A DNA stretch of 64,000 nt from Paralithodes platypus (Eukaryota; Arthropoda; Malacostraca; Decapoda; Lithodidae): contig JAVRFV010002354.1 in NCBI GenBank assembly GCA_032716605.1, forward strand, positions 764,481-828,480, given 5' to 3'. The notes beneath the pieces were generated by a model. It saw nothing but the letters and a program-made list of their open reading frames with translations. It was not told the origin of the DNA and ran no database searches. The translations under genes and the position numbers were made by a program. Position 1 is the first letter of the stretch. Every line of letters begins with the position of its first letter. Positions 22,843-34,620 of this stretch are shown here, in pieces.

Positions 22843-25800
22843 GCAGCAAGTATAAAAGTAACTTCATACAATTGCAGAGGACTCCCCAAAACAAAGAGGA
22901 ATCTCCTGTTGCGACCTGACATCGTATCTACATTAAGGACCAGTGACATAGTCTGCCTTCAGGAAACCTGGTACACAAAACAGGACTTAGGTAATTTGAA
23001 CATATTAGATAAAGATTTCCATGGGTACGGGGTCTCCACTACGGACACACGTGATGGTATTGTGGCAGGTCACCCCCCAGGGGTGTTACAATAATGTGGA
23101 GATCGTGCCTAGATAGTGTAATTAAAACCATTGAGACAAATTTAAGCTGGTGTGCGGGAATACAGCTGGAAGTGGGACACAGAAAATTTGCAATATTTTG
23201 TGTTTACTTACCGTATCAGTGTGCAGAAAATGAAGAACTTTATTTGGAAAAGTTAGGGGAGCTTGGTGGCCTAATTTCTGAATTAGAGATAACGTGTTAC
23301 TCAGTGGTAGGTGATTGGAATGCTACCCCTCACGAGTTGGGTGGTTCCATGTTTGCTAAACATATATTAAGGTTTTGTGATGAGCAAGGTTTAATTTTGT
23401 CCTCCAAAAACCTTCTTCCAGAAAATAGCTATACATATGTTAGTGAAGCATGGGAGACCAGGTCGTGGCTTGATCATGCAATCTCTAGCTCTGACTTTCA
23501 TGACTCTATCTCAGAATTGGCCATAAGATACGACATTACGGATGACGACCACATACCTATAGAATTAACAATCCAAATTAATAAGGCACCGGAAATAACA
23601 GAAACTAGCAATAGCATCAAGGCAAAAGTTCCATGGAATGTAATCTCAAATGAAGAGTGCCAAATGTACTGTGATAAAACCAAAGACTTATTAAATAGGG
23701 TGCAATATGATGGTAATGGTGTAGCACAATGCAGGGATCCAAAATGTAGTGATGCACAACACAGAAAGGACATTATTAAATTTTACAATAGTATAATAGA
23801 TTCTTTATCAAAAGCGGGGGAAAGTATTTTTAATAGCCATAAATATAAGTCCTCATTCAATAAGCCAGGTTGGCAAGACTATGTGGCTGACCTGTATCAG
23901 GCCTCCAGAGATGCTAGGTCTCATTGGCTTGAAGTAGGTCAGCCCAGACAGGGGCCTATATTTGAACTTCACAAAAGAGCAAAGGCTAGGACCAAATATG
24001 CCATTAGATTTATTAAGCAAAATGAAAACCAATTAAGGAAGGAAGCCCTTGCAAAGAGTCTGGCAGAAAAGGATACTTACTGTTTTTGGAAGGACATCAG
24101 ATCCATGCAAAATTGTAACACACCATTACCTGTCAGTGTTGAGGGGGTTACGGGTGAAGAGAACATTGCTGACTTATGGAAAACTCATTTTAAGGAACTA
24201 CTTAACAGTGTAAACCAAAGGTCTACTAATGGTGCAATTCAATATGTGAAAGATAGTAATTATGAACACATTAAAGTGACTGAAAGTGATCTTGAGAATG
24301 CCATAAGAAAACTTAACCTAAACAAAGCTTGTGGGCTGGATGGTATATATGCAGAACATCTTAAATATGCAGATAAGTTGTTAATAGATGAACTTAGTTC
24401 TTGCATCACCAGTCTATTTACGCATGGTGTCCTGCCGGAGTCTATGATATCCGTAATACTTGTTCCTGTCATTAAAGATAAATCAGGTAAAATTACAGCT
24501 AAAGACAACTACCGCCCAGTAGCACTTGCTAGTGTGGTGAGTAAGGTAGTTGAAATGATAATGCTAGAAAGAATGTCTGCATATATTGTCACCAGCAGCA
24601 ATCAGTTTGGCTTTAAGAAAAATCACAGCACAGACCAATGCATATATGTGCTGAAAGAAGTGATTGATATATGCAACAAACTAAATAGCTCAATTTTCTC
24701 TTGTTTTCTTGATGCAAGTAAGGCTTTTGATAGGGTGTCACAAAACCTTATTTGAAAAATTAGTTAACAGGGGAGTGCCTAGCTATATTGTTAGGATACT
24801 TATTTTCTGGTATGCTAATACAAAAATGTGTGTAAGATGGGGCAACATCCTGTCAGGCTCTTTCGCCGTAACCAATGGTGTTAGGCAGGGGGGGATATTG
24901 TCTCCGTATCTTTTCAACGTCTACATGGATGATCTTAGTCTGGAGCTGAACAAGACTCGCACTGGGTGCTGTATTGGCAGCACCATTGTAAATCATCTCA
25001 TGTATGCTGATGACATAGCCTTAATCGCGCCCTCTGGAGCAGGACTGGATAAATTATTAAGAGTATGTGAAAAATTTGGAATCGAACATTCAGTCAAATT
25101 TAATCCTATAAAGAGCAATATCATAATATTTAAATCTAACCTTCTATTGAAATCAAAGCTACCTAAATTCCATTTGTATGAAGAAATTATAGAAGAAGTA
25201 AGTAAAGTAAAGTATCTAGGACACTATATTTCAAGTGATCGCTCAGATGATGAGGATATGGGTCGTCAGCGAAGGCAACTTTACATGCAGGGAAATTCAA
25301 TATTAAGAAAATTTCATATGTGCACATGGGATACAAAAATAACATTGTTCAACTCCTACTGCTCACCAATGTATACAGCACAACTATGGTGGAACTATAA
25401 GAAAATGACAGTGAATAGACTAAGTATCTCATATCACAATATCATGAAAATGTGTCTGGGGCTCTCAAAATATGAGAGTACAAGTACGCTATGTGCCTAT
25501 ATGAACTTACACTGTTACCAATCACTCATTAGAAAGCTAACATATAAATTCATTCAGCGCCTTAACACTTCTGAGAACAGTATCATTAAAATGCTACAAA
25601 CTCCAAGCACAGTGTACACCTCTAGGATCCAGGCACACTGGAGGAAGTTGCTCTATATTTAACCTTAAGTAATGTTTTCAGGTCTGCTACTCTACAGAAT
25701 TAGCATACCGGTACTGAACCTCATAGTGCAGTACAGTACCGATATTCCTATACTGTACTGTAGCAACATACTGTACCGGAAGCTAAATGATGCGAGGCAT

Positions 25801-26044
25801 GGTACTGTACACAATTAGGACAGTGGTTTTGGTAACACAGTAGTTTGATGACCACTGTTTTTGGTTGAGGCAGTGCTGTGAACTACATGATAGCAAGCTG
25901 GGTATTATTTAATTTATTTGTATTTTATGTAGCCTATGTGCAGTAGCTTATATATATTTATGTTACTGTAAGGTATATATGGACCCCAGTATGGTCCCCT
26001 CTGTACTGTGTGAGTCTGAAATAAAGTATTATTATTATTATTAT
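22843..26044 (+). mobile_element. LINE-A copy 2, 5'-truncated
   Basis: Same family as 490-8,223 in the opposite orientation, truncated at the ORF1/ORF2 overlap (shared sequence begins gcagcaagtataaaag). It carries the identical GTAC-rich 3' UTR and an AATAAAG(TATTAT)n-type tail. Flanks share only a short tcatt word. Protein identity to copy 1 is about 98% over the comparable 550 residues, so both insertions are recent. Confidence 0.9.
22849..25662 (+). pseudogene. LINE-A copy 2 ORF2, endonuclease and RT with two frameshifts
   Basis: Same domain order as copy 1: endonuclease (SYNCRGLP, CLQETW, VGDWNATP), RT with NKACGLDGIYAEHL, NYRPVALASVVSKV, CFLDASKAFDRV, NGVRQGGILSPYLF and catalytic YADDIA, then the C-terminus to 25,662. 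It lacks bases at about 23,088 (after AGHPPG) and loses two bases near 24,737 right after KAFDRV, splitting the gene into three frames. The copy 1 RT break is about 40 bases further on and of a different kind, so the two copies died independently. Confidence 0.9.
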
Positions 26045-26510
26045 CATTAGAGGATTTTATGCAGATTAGGAGGGATCTGTGGGAGTTAGAGGGTTAAATC
26101 AGATTAGGTTTACCCCTTTAGCTCTCCGGAGTCTCTTCTAATGCTGAGAAAAGTCGAATAATGATAGCCAAAACAGAAGGAAAATTACGACATTGTGCCG
26201 AAGGGTGCAAGACGTTGAAGTAAAGTTAATACATTTAACTTTGATTAACATGTAAAACTATTTTCCAGATCACTATTAACTTTTTGGGATCAAAGAGGAA
26301 AAATGTATATTTATTTTCCCTATAATTCCCACAGATGCTTCCTATGCGGAGAAATAGTCTATGGGCCACATCCAAAAAGGGCCTTAGTTATTGAGTTGGT
26401 TGCCCCCCCCCCCCCCCTGCAACTTTAGTTTGATGGTACCACATTGTTCCTGGGTCTATGGGGATGACATTTTCACTTGTTGTCATTCGCACAACCTGTC
26501 GGGTAATTAT
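26045..26510. other. unannotated stretch with a C homopolymer
   Basis: No gene seen. A run of about 14 C residues lies at 26,404-26,417. The segment flanks the left end of the long-TIR element. Confidence 0.4.
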
Positions 26511-26847
26511 GACAACAGCGTTTTATAAACGAGCGGGGGGTACCGAGGCTATAAAAAGTGAAAATATATGACACACATGTAACCATTGGAAATAGTTGTC
26601 CATTAAGGTCCTAGAAGTCATATAAATGAATGAAACATACCTCTGTGTACCAAACTATTGGTTAGTTTTGTGTTTACCATTGCCCAATATTGGAAAATCA
26701 CATCAATTTATCTAAAAAACGGCCTTTATTTTTGTCATTTTTCACAAAATATTCACTTTAAATCCTGATTTTTGTCAATTCGTTGAATATCCATTAAGTT
26801 AAACAACAGAGTTGTATTTATTGTTTATTTCTACTATTCCACATGAA
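26511..26847 (+). repeat. left long terminal inverted repeat
   Basis: Matches 32,913-33,682 (less 33,141-33,586) as reverse complement with few differences; a short stretch near 26,750-26,768 is missing on the right. The uninterrupted ccattaaggtcc at 26,600 is the empty-site equivalent of the TTAA insertion in the right arm. Confidence 0.85.
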
Positions 26848-27341
26848 ATTTGAGACCGCTGTCTTCAATAGTAACGGTATAATAAGCAATTTCCTACCCC
26901 TACCCTAAAAGGCCATAATTTGAGACCGCTGTCTTCAATAGTAACGGTATAATAAGCAATTTCCTACCCCTACCCTAAAAGGCCATAATTTGAGACCGCT
27001 GTCTTCAATAGTAACGGTATAATAAGCAATTTCCTACCCCTACCCTAAAAGGCCATAATTGAGACCGCTGTCTTCAATAGTAACGGTATAATAAGCAATT
27101 TCCTACCCCTACCCTAAAAGGCCATAATTTGAGACCGCTGTCTTCAATAGTAACGGTATAATAAGCAATTTCCTACCCCTACCCTAAAAGGCCATAATTT
27201 GAGACCGCTGTCTTCAATAGTAACGGTATAATAAGCAATTTCCTACCCCTACCCTAAAAGGCCATAATTTGAGACCGCTGTCTTCAATAGTAACGGTATA
27301 ATAAGCAATTTCCTACCCCTACCCCCTAAAAGGCCATAATT
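26848..27341 (+). repeat. 70-bp subterminal satellite, seven units
   Basis: Seven nearly identical 70-bp units, each starting atttgagaccgctgtcttc and ending aaaaggccata. One unit has lost a T and the last has a CC insertion. The right arm has two inverted units. Very low divergence points to recent unequal exchange or slippage. Confidence 0.9.
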
Positions 27342-27366
27342 TTCCATTTTCAGATTGCCGTGAACC

Positions 27367-28985
27367 ATGGCTGATCCAGTGATGAACCTCGACACCCGTA
27401 CACCTAAGACTGCACATCAAGACCCAGACTGGAAGCAGTGCCTCTGCCATGTCCGGACAGTCGCTGGCCATCTGACTAACTTTACACCGCAAAGCTGGGC
27501 CAAACTCAGACAGTCGGCAGAAGAACGCCAAGATGCGATTTATGATCAACTGAGAGGACACTGGAATGAAGGCCAGCTGGAGGATACCATCATCCCTGTT
27601 ATCAGACGTACACAAACAAGACTCTCATCCAGAGACTTCTTGCCAAACATGGAACCCTGTCTCACATTGCATCACCTGCATTCGAACCATCCACAAGCGC
27701 AGCCTTCCGAACATCTCGCATGAGCAAGCCACCTTTAAGAGCCGTGTGTATCATCTGCCAGAAGGCCCAACGACGCTCGGGATCTAGGCTGGAAATACTT
27801 TCACAATGCCTCATGACACAAGCAAGTGACAAGCTATTGGAAGCTGCCGAAGCCAAAGAAGATGAGCGAATACTTTTGGAACTCAGGTGCAAAGACCTCA
27901 TTGCGGCCGAGATCAGGTATCACAAAACATGCTATGGTAGCTACACCCGAGGCAGAGATACAAGGCCAGTTCAGCAAGTTGAATATCAAGAAAATGCTAT
28001 ATATGAGGCAGCCTTCCAACAGATAGTTAATCACGTGTCTGAGAGAGTGATAAATGGCTTGGATGTCATGCGAATGACCGACTTACGAGACATGTATGTT
28101 GACTTACTAGAAGAGAATGGTATTGAATCGCCAAACTATCGTACAGAGAAAATCAAGAGTCGATTGATCAAGTACTTTGGAAATAAGCTCGAATTTTGGC
28201 GGCCCCAAATAATGTGTGAAACAGAGATTGTCTACTCCAAGGCAGTTAAGACCGGCCAGGCTGTGGAGGCCAGTGCAGCCGCTGCTGTGACACCGACAGA
28301 TTTGCTTTCACCATCACCATCAGTCCAGTATGACCAGCTACACCAGGTCTTTGTATGTGCTCAGATCATCCGTGCTGAGCTGCTAGCAGTGAAAAACAAC
28401 ATGCCGTGGCCACCGATGCCAGATGACCTGACCGAAGACCACATACAGGTCCCTGACCTTGTCTACAACCTGCTTGCTTGGGTATTGTGTGACGATTCAG
28501 GTGAGGAAGCAGTCTCCACCTGTAGGCCAAATCTACCAGACACAAGCCACCGACATGTGTTATCAATAGCACAAGATCTCCTGCATTGTGTTTCTGGAGG
28601 ACGAGTCAAGACCCCAAAGCATGTGGTGCTTCCACTGACTGTTAAGCATCTCACAAGAAGTTCCCAGTTGGTGGGGATTCTGAATCATCTTGGTCATGGA
28701 CTGTCTAACAGCCAAATACAAGAAGTTGATACCGGTATGGCTAACAGACACATTGAGGATTCTGAAGATGGTACAGTGTACACACCTACCAACATCCAGC
28801 CCAATGTTCCTGTCATCATGTGCTGGAACAACAATGACTTCAATGAAGAAACCCTCAGTGGTCATGGTACCACCCACTGCACGAACGGAATTATCATACA
28901 GAGAGGAGGCCAGCCTGCAGCTCCTGTCCTGCCAACGCGTTCATCGAAGGGGAAACGTAAGATCATTTACCCCAAGGCCCTGCAA
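27367..28985 (+). pseudogene. long-TIR element protein, N-terminal part
   Basis: First ATG at 27,367, 18 bases after a tttcag that would make a good splice acceptor. It opens with CLCHVRTVAGHLTNFTPQSW, then a frameshift near 27,600-27,700. After that comes VCIICQKAQRRSGSR, a C-x2-C cluster, and LIAAEIRYHKTCYGSY, a His/Cys pair that together look like a zinc-binding module. It continues with the strongly conserved-looking block NNNDFNEETLSGHGTTHCTN near 28,830. I recall uncharacterised proteins with these motifs from cnidarians, molluscs and other invertebrates, usually in many copies. No enzyme function is known to me for this part. A second frameshift near 28,985 ends the frame. Confidence 0.6.
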
Positions 28986-30425
28986 GATTCTTCCATACAA
29001 TGCAGGAAAGCGATCTGGGCCCGGCAACATGGTCATCACTGAGCGCGACCTCAGCCTTCAAGAAACAGCCTGTGTGATCCAAGCAAAGCAAAAGGACACA
29101 GCCTGGTGCCTGCTATGGAGTAGGAATGACAATGGTGAACGAGCTAATACTCAACAGTTGGTGCCGGGGTGGTCTGGTTTCAATGCTGCGGTCAGCAAAG
29201 ACATACCACCACTAAGCACAGTCGGTTACTGTCCGGTGATCGAAGCATCTCCTACCGAGCTGTCTACTGTGTACACTCTTCTTAAGAGGTCTGTTGAAAT
29301 GGGACGACAACTGGGCCAAGAAGAAGTCATCATCGTAATGGATCTTGCTGTGTATGCAAAAGCCCAAGAAGTCGTGTGGAAAAAGCAAGAAGAGTTCTCC
29401 CGTGTCATCCGCAGAATGGGGGCCTTTCACACTGCGATGATGTTCCTAGCAATCCTGGGAAAGAGGTTCGGTGATGCAGGGCTGTCAGATATGCTCATCG
29501 AAGCTGGTATCGTTGCTCCTGGTTCAATTCCTGCAGTGCTTGAAGGTCGTCAATATAATCGCTCTATGCGAGCACACAAGATTGTCATGGAAGCCATGCA
29601 GCGTCTGAGAATCAAAGCCTTCTATGAATGGGCACAGGAGAACCATGGTGATTTGCTCCAACCTGCTTGGGCAGCAATGGATGATGTCTGCAGTGAGATC
29701 ACATCAGACAACTTCAATGTCATGTCAAGGACCCCAATGGAAATACGCCTAACGGCCTTATAGGGCTATCCTTAGTTGGAATTATGCAAGGCTGGTACAT
29801 GTCATATTTGTAACAAACTATGTGGTACCAACTCTGTAAATTGCTAACTGAATAAATATTATTATTATTATTATTATTATTATTATGTTGTTGTCACCAG
29901 AGTTCACACGTCTCTTGGAACTCTTTGATGAGTTCTGCAAGATGAACCGGGGGACACTGGCAGCCTTTTGGGACTCTTACATTGACCTGGTCTGCCTACT
30001 GCTTCGATTCACGCGCGCTACTAGAGAAGGAAACTGGGTCTTGCACCTTGCTTCAGTGCATGAGATGCTACCATGGGTGTTTGCGTACGACAGAACGAAC
30101 TATGCCCGTTACCTCTCTGTGTACTGGTGTGAGATGACAACCCTGCCTCAGACACATCCCGAAAGCAATGCACTTCTGGATGGACATTTTGCAGTTCAAC
30201 GAAGTTGCAAGAGTGCATTTGCCCAAGTTCCTGTTGACCAGACCATTGAACAAACTCTGAACCGTGACTCCAAGACGAGCAGTGGCATAGTAGGTATCAG
30301 CCTCAAGCAAGGTGCTGTCCAGCGTTGGATTCTGACAGCCCATGACAGGGCCAGAGCATTTCAAATCTGCAGGGAGATGGCTGGTATGTATGATGCTCAG
30401 AACCAGCACCACAAGGAAACTATAG
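28986..30425 (+). pseudogene. long-TIR element protein, middle part (split by LINE-E scrap)
   Basis: Continues in the next frame (GPGNMVITERDLSLQETACV), with helical sequence containing EEVIIVMDLAVYAKAQEVVW, FHTAMMFLAILGKRF and GDAGLSDMLIEAGI, to about 29,726. After the LINE-E 3' scrap (29,727-29,885) it resumes with LLSPEFTRLLELFDEF, WVLHLASVHEMLPWVFAYDR, NYARYLSVYWCEM and DQTIEQTLNRDSKTSSGIVG. These blocks are recurrent in the same uncharacterised invertebrate family as the N-terminal part. A frameshift near 30,425 separates it from the C-terminal part. Confidence 0.6.
29727..29885 (+). mobile_element. LINE-E 3' end, 5'-truncated insertion
   Basis: About 160 bp from aaggaccccaatggaaatac to a (TTA)n tail. 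It is nearly identical to the complement of 49,077-49,235, the 3' end of LINE-E in the BEL element. It interrupts the coding region of the long-TIR element. Confidence 0.9.
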
Positions 30426-32226
30426 TTCCCCTCACCTAAAGAAAGATGAAGGTGATGTAAAAAAAATCATGGACACTGTAGAGAGCTGGGTGAACCCGTA
30501 TGAGAAAACCCCCACAACTGATTCCCTCATCAACATTGCGTCTGGAGTAAAGGCTACTGATGACATAACAGAGGACCTGTTGTCTTCAGAAAAGAAGGGA
30601 GCTGATGCCTTCACATCCTTTGTACAAGAGAGACTGTGTAGCAGTCAAGCAGACCTCTATGCCCCATTAGCAAAGGCTGCACTCAAGACATTTAGGAATC
30701 TGGTGAAGTCAAAGAAGACCAAAGCTGCCACCACAGATGTTGTAATCAAGGCTGATAGGGGACTATTTGCAAAGATGGTGGTCATTGCCCAACACAGGCA
30801 AATGAACATGCAAGAAGTCTTGCAGTATCCACTGGGTCCTCTGCCATGGTCCCTTGCAACTCCTGACGGTGCAACTGCGAAGACTACCAAGGCTTCTCTT
30901 CTACATTCATTGGAAGAGCAAGCAGAACCAGCAGAAGATGTCCCTGCAACAGCAGTGTGGATCTTTGATGGAATGGCCATGCTGCAGGCCATTAAGACAG
31001 TCTCCAAGACATTCAAAGATCTGGCTAGTTATGTTCTTGAGATGCTGAAGTTAACAAGCAACAACCATACCCGAACAGATCTAGTTATGGACCAGTATCC
31101 TGAGCTGTCCATCAAGAACCCTGAGCGAGCCAAGCGTGGAGCATCAGGTGTCTTGCAGATGAGGATCCTCGGCAGGCATCAGAAGTGTCCGGCACAGCGG
31201 AAGAAGTTCCTTAGTGATGGTGGGAACAAGACCAATCTTGCAAATTTTCTGGTGGAAGAGTTACAGCAGCCAGAATATGCATCCAAGTTGAACGGCTTTG
31301 GACCACTGTAAATCACCCATGGCGATGAGTGCCACATGCTTGTCGAGAGCGATGGCTGTGTTAAGTGCAGCAGGGTAGATCAACTGTGCACTTCAAAGGA
31401 AGAAGCTGACACGCGCATTCTGCTCCATGCAAGCCATGCAGCATCAGAGGGGCATGAATGTATCATCATTAAGTCACCTGATACAGATGTTGCTGTGATG
31501 GCCTGTGCCTTTAGCCATCAGATTAATGCAAGACTACTCTTCTGCACTGGAACCACACAGAGACAAAGGTACCTTGATGCCACAGCTATTGGCAGGAAAC
31601 TAGGAAACGATGTGTGTGAAGCACTACCAGGAATGCATGCATTCAATGGGTCCGACAGCACAAGTGCATTTGTTGGCAAAGGGAAGAAGCAGGCGTTCCG
31701 GTTGGTGGTGTCTGATGCAGACATGTGCAATGCCATGAAAATGGTTGGCTCATCATTTGATGCCGATGATGAAAGGCTGCAAGCATGTGGACGGTTTGTC
31801 TGTTCACTCTATGGGTACAGCGGCAGTGACACCGACCTTGTCCGCTACAAACTATTCTGCAGCAAGAATGCCCAAACATGCCATCTTCCACCGACCCAAG
31901 ATGCACTCAAGTACCATGTGAAGCGGGCGAATTACCAGGCATGCATCTGGCGATCAGCACTGGATGCAGCTGCTACCACACCAAGCCCCGATGGTCATGG
32001 CTGGGACCTCAACAATGACACACTGGCTATCCACTGGATGGACAAACCACCTGCACCAAAAGCACTCTTGTTGCTGATTTCTTGTAACTGCAGTACTGGA
32101 TGTGTGGGAAGTTGGTGCTCATGCCGTAAGAATGCTTTGCCGTGCACTGATGCCTGTAAATGCAAGACATGCACAAATACCCAGAACATTGACCAAGCAG
32201 AATCTAGTGATGATGACGATGATTAG
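30426..32226 (+). pseudogene. long-TIR element protein, PIN/FEN1-like nuclease region and CXC domain
   Basis: One frame with a single TAA at 31,309-31,311. It contains TAVWIFDGMAMLQAI, later TDLVMDQYPELSIKN, SKEEADTRILLHA, IIKSPDTDVAVMA and FNGSDSTSAFVGKGKKQ. The acidic residues in DG, EExD, DTD and GSD fall in the order seen in PIN/FEN1/Asteroid-type nucleases, which cut DNA or RNA with two metal ions (inference from motif order). It ends with a cysteine-rich segment (about 32,083-32,180; CNCSTGCVGSWCSCRKN, CKCKTC) matching the tesmin/TSO1 CXC pattern, a DNA-binding module, then an acidic tail. The one stop and upstream frameshifts make this copy inactive. Confidence 0.65.
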
Positions 32227-32769
32227 TGCATGCACAGAACTTGACATACTGTAATTAACATGAAACAAGTGAATATACAAAAGCCAATCCCTTATATTGT
32301 ACATGTAAACAGGATAAAATCCTATATTTACCTTGATCTATTCACATAGTTATGCTTAACTAGTAATGCTAATGTCATTTGTAGATATTCAAATGATTTA
32401 CATGAATCATTTAAGTACAAAAGTGGCATGGGGGTTGAAAACTTAAAGGTGTATTTTATGATAACTTTTGGATTTCCAAAAGAAAGCCATTTATCACATT
32501 ACCCCTGCAAAATTTTAGGCCTCAAAGATGTTTCATTTAGGAGATAGAGTCAAAAAGTAGTATACTACTTTTGCAGTCACTACAAATCTATGGGTAAAAT
32601 TTATATGACCTTGACCCTCTAAAATTGAAACTACTTATGTAATTCAAGTCAAACTTTTGGGTCAGACTATTTTGATAATGTCCTTTTGTTTAAAATGTAA
32701 AGTATCATACATTGATCCTGGTCAGAAATCATAACAAGCACCTTTAAGCGTTTTTTTGCAAAATCATCA
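32227..32769. other. 3' non-coding part of the long-TIR element
   Basis: AT-rich sequence between the stop codon and the right satellite; no further gene. No AATAAA signal was singled out. Confidence 0.5.
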
Positions 32770-32912
32770 ATTATGGCCTTTTAGGGTAGGGGTAGGAAAT
32801 TGCTTATTATACCGTTACTATTGAAGACAGCGGTCTCAAATTATGGCCTTTTAGGGTAGGGGTAGGAAATTGCTTATTATACCGTTACTATTGAAGACAG
32901 CGGTCTCAAATT
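32770..32912 (-). repeat. 70-bp subterminal satellite, right side, two inverted units
   Basis: Two units of the same 70-bp sequence as at 26,848-27,341, in inverse orientation (gcggtctcaaat at the unit edge). Confidence 0.9.
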
Positions 32913-33682
32913 TCATGTGGAATAGTAGAAATAAACAATAAATACAACTCTGTTGTTTAACTTAATGGATATTCAACGAATTGACAAAAATCAGGAATAT
33001 TTTGTGAAAAACACCAAAAATAATGGCCGTTTTTTAGATAAATTGATGTGATTTTCCAATTTTGGGCAATGGTAAACACAAAACTAACCAATAGTTTGGT
33101 ACAGAGGTATGTTTCATTCATTTATATGACTTCTAGGACCTTAACCCGTGGAGCCCCAGCGACGCGTCTGGCGCGTCGGCGATGTATGTAACGCACAGCC
33201 CCAGCGACGCGTCTGACGAGTCACCCTAATTGCTCCGACCGTAACCTCAGGTGTAGCCACTCGAGAGGGCTCAGATTTGTATGGGAACTGTGTACGTATC
33301 CCACGCAACCGTGCCGATGGTTGAAAACTCTCAAAGTCCACGTGCGTGCGCGTGAGCGCGCAATAACCTGGTTTTTTGGGGTAATTGCCTTCAATTTTTT
33401 ACTCTTGTAAAATACTTTTTCGGGGGCTCTGTAGGACCATTCTTTAAGCTTTTTGAGCAGTTTTTCGTGGTTTTTCCTTCATTCCTAACCCATTCGCTAT
33501 TGTTTCTGGAATAAAAAAAAAAATTGAAAACCGGCCGGGTTCTGGTGAACAAACAATACAAAACTAGCCGGGGCTCCACGGGTTAATGGACAACTATTTC
33601 CAATGGTTACATGTGTGTCATATATTTTCACTTTTTTATAGCCTCGGTACCCCCCCCCCCCTCATTTAAAAAAGCTGTTGTC
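32913..33682 (-). repeat. right long terminal inverted repeat (split by TTAA element)
   Basis: Reverse complement of 26,511-26,847. Differences include loss of about 18 bp near 32,990 and a longer C run at 33,648-33,661. Interrupted by the MITE at 33,141-33,586. Confidence 0.85.
33141..33586. mobile_element. TTAA-flanked MITE, family T3
   Basis: TTAA at both ends. Left end TTAACCCGTGGAGCCCCAGC; right end inverted TTAACCCGTGGAGCCCCGGC, so a perfect inverted repeat for about 17 bp. The undisturbed left arm of the host element (26,600) shows the site before insertion, proving TTAA duplication. Internally it has direct repeats of ccccagcgacgcgtctg. No coding capacity. Confidence 0.9.
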
Positions 33683-33719
33683 AGGCAATAGATAAATAGA
33701 TAGAAGTATATTTTTCTTT

Positions 33720-34620
33720 TTTATATTTTACGAAGGTTTTTTCGTAGCGAGTATCCAATCATAAGACGATTCCATAAGAGAATAAGCGTTACCCTTATGA
33801 AACGTACTCCGTTCTCCCCGCGGCGGTAGATTCAAACTGGCTACCGCGGGCGCTTGAATGGAGACTATTATACTAATAGGCATATCGTCAATGATTACGG
33901 GGCCCCTACTAAATATTAGGTTTTCATTCTTCCCTCCGGGAATCAAACCTATAATTTATTAGTGGCCCCTCCATCATTGACAATATGCCTGATATCTTAA
34001 GACTGGAGGGGGACATTCGTGACAATATCAAAACCACTAACAAATTACCGTAGGTAGAGACAAAGAATCCGTATAACAATTTAAGTCTTTATTGTTTACA
34101 TACAATGTATAAAAATAGAAAAAGAAAAGCAGTGTGTTACTTCAAAGAAGATCTGCTTACAAGTGACTGGATCTGCACTTTGCGATCCGTCATAATGTTG
34201 TATTTAATAGTGGCCCCTCCATCATTGACGATGTTGCCTATTAGTATAATAGTCTCCATTCAACATCCACGTCAGTCGTTTTGAATCAACCGCCGCGAGG
34301 AAGAATCAGAGTCATCTTCATAAGTGCAACGCTACTTCTCTTATGGAATCTTCACAGATCGGGTACCCACTACGAAAAAACTTCGTAAAAAATAAGAGAA
34401 CAAAAAAGGGAAAAGAATTCCCATCTTAACACTGTTAATTACAAGCTTCCCACATTCGGTAGATTTTCTTGCGTTGTGGCTTCTTGCCGCCTCTCGCCAA
34501 GCGCAACGATTCGGTCTTCTCTTCCTCGCGGGCCTAACGTCAACACCAGTGCCCCCGCGCTCCGGCTTCATTCGACGCTCGCTCTCCTCTAGTGAGTCTT
34601 TGCTCATTTGTATATAATTG
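33720..34620. repeat. repeat X, copy 2: large palindrome
   Basis: 33,720-33,990 carries the end part of repeat X in direct orientation, running out through ggggacattcgtgacaatat. 33,991-34,205 is the inverse of the DIRS 3' sequence at about 15,100-15,258. 34,206-34,620 is the inverse of repeat X, nearly identical to the complement of 44,390-44,658. Hence two X arms face each other around a DIRS-3'-like spacer. This fits a DIRS terminus or a template-switch product better than a simple insertion. Confidence 0.6.

Larger units (their letters stand above)
26511..33682 (+). mobile_element. 7.2 kb long-TIR element encoding a PIN-like/CXC protein
   Basis: The sequence from 26,511 (gacaacagcg) inward to about 26,847 returns as its inverse from 33,682 back to 32,913, apart from a TTAA element inserted at 33,141. 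Arms are about 330 bp and begin near a G-run followed by gtaccgaggctataaaaa. Inside each arm lies a 70-bp satellite, seven units on the left and two on the right. Between them is a single gene-sized coding region on the + strand (27,367-32,226). The layout is that of a DNA transposon with very long TIRs, but no target duplication was found and the outer ends are uncertain by about 30 bp. It has been invaded by a LINE-E 3' scrap and the TTAA element, so it is old. Confidence 0.75.

Noticed and set aside
22849..23500. AP endonuclease/exonuclease-like domain as a host DNA repair gene
   Set aside because: It is fused to LINE RT sequence and repeated in LINE-A copy 1.
31336..32226. CXC-domain frame as a host tesmin/LIN54-like gene
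   Set aside because: It has a single CXC block, is in frame with the upstream nuclease-like region, carries a stop, and lies between long TIRs.
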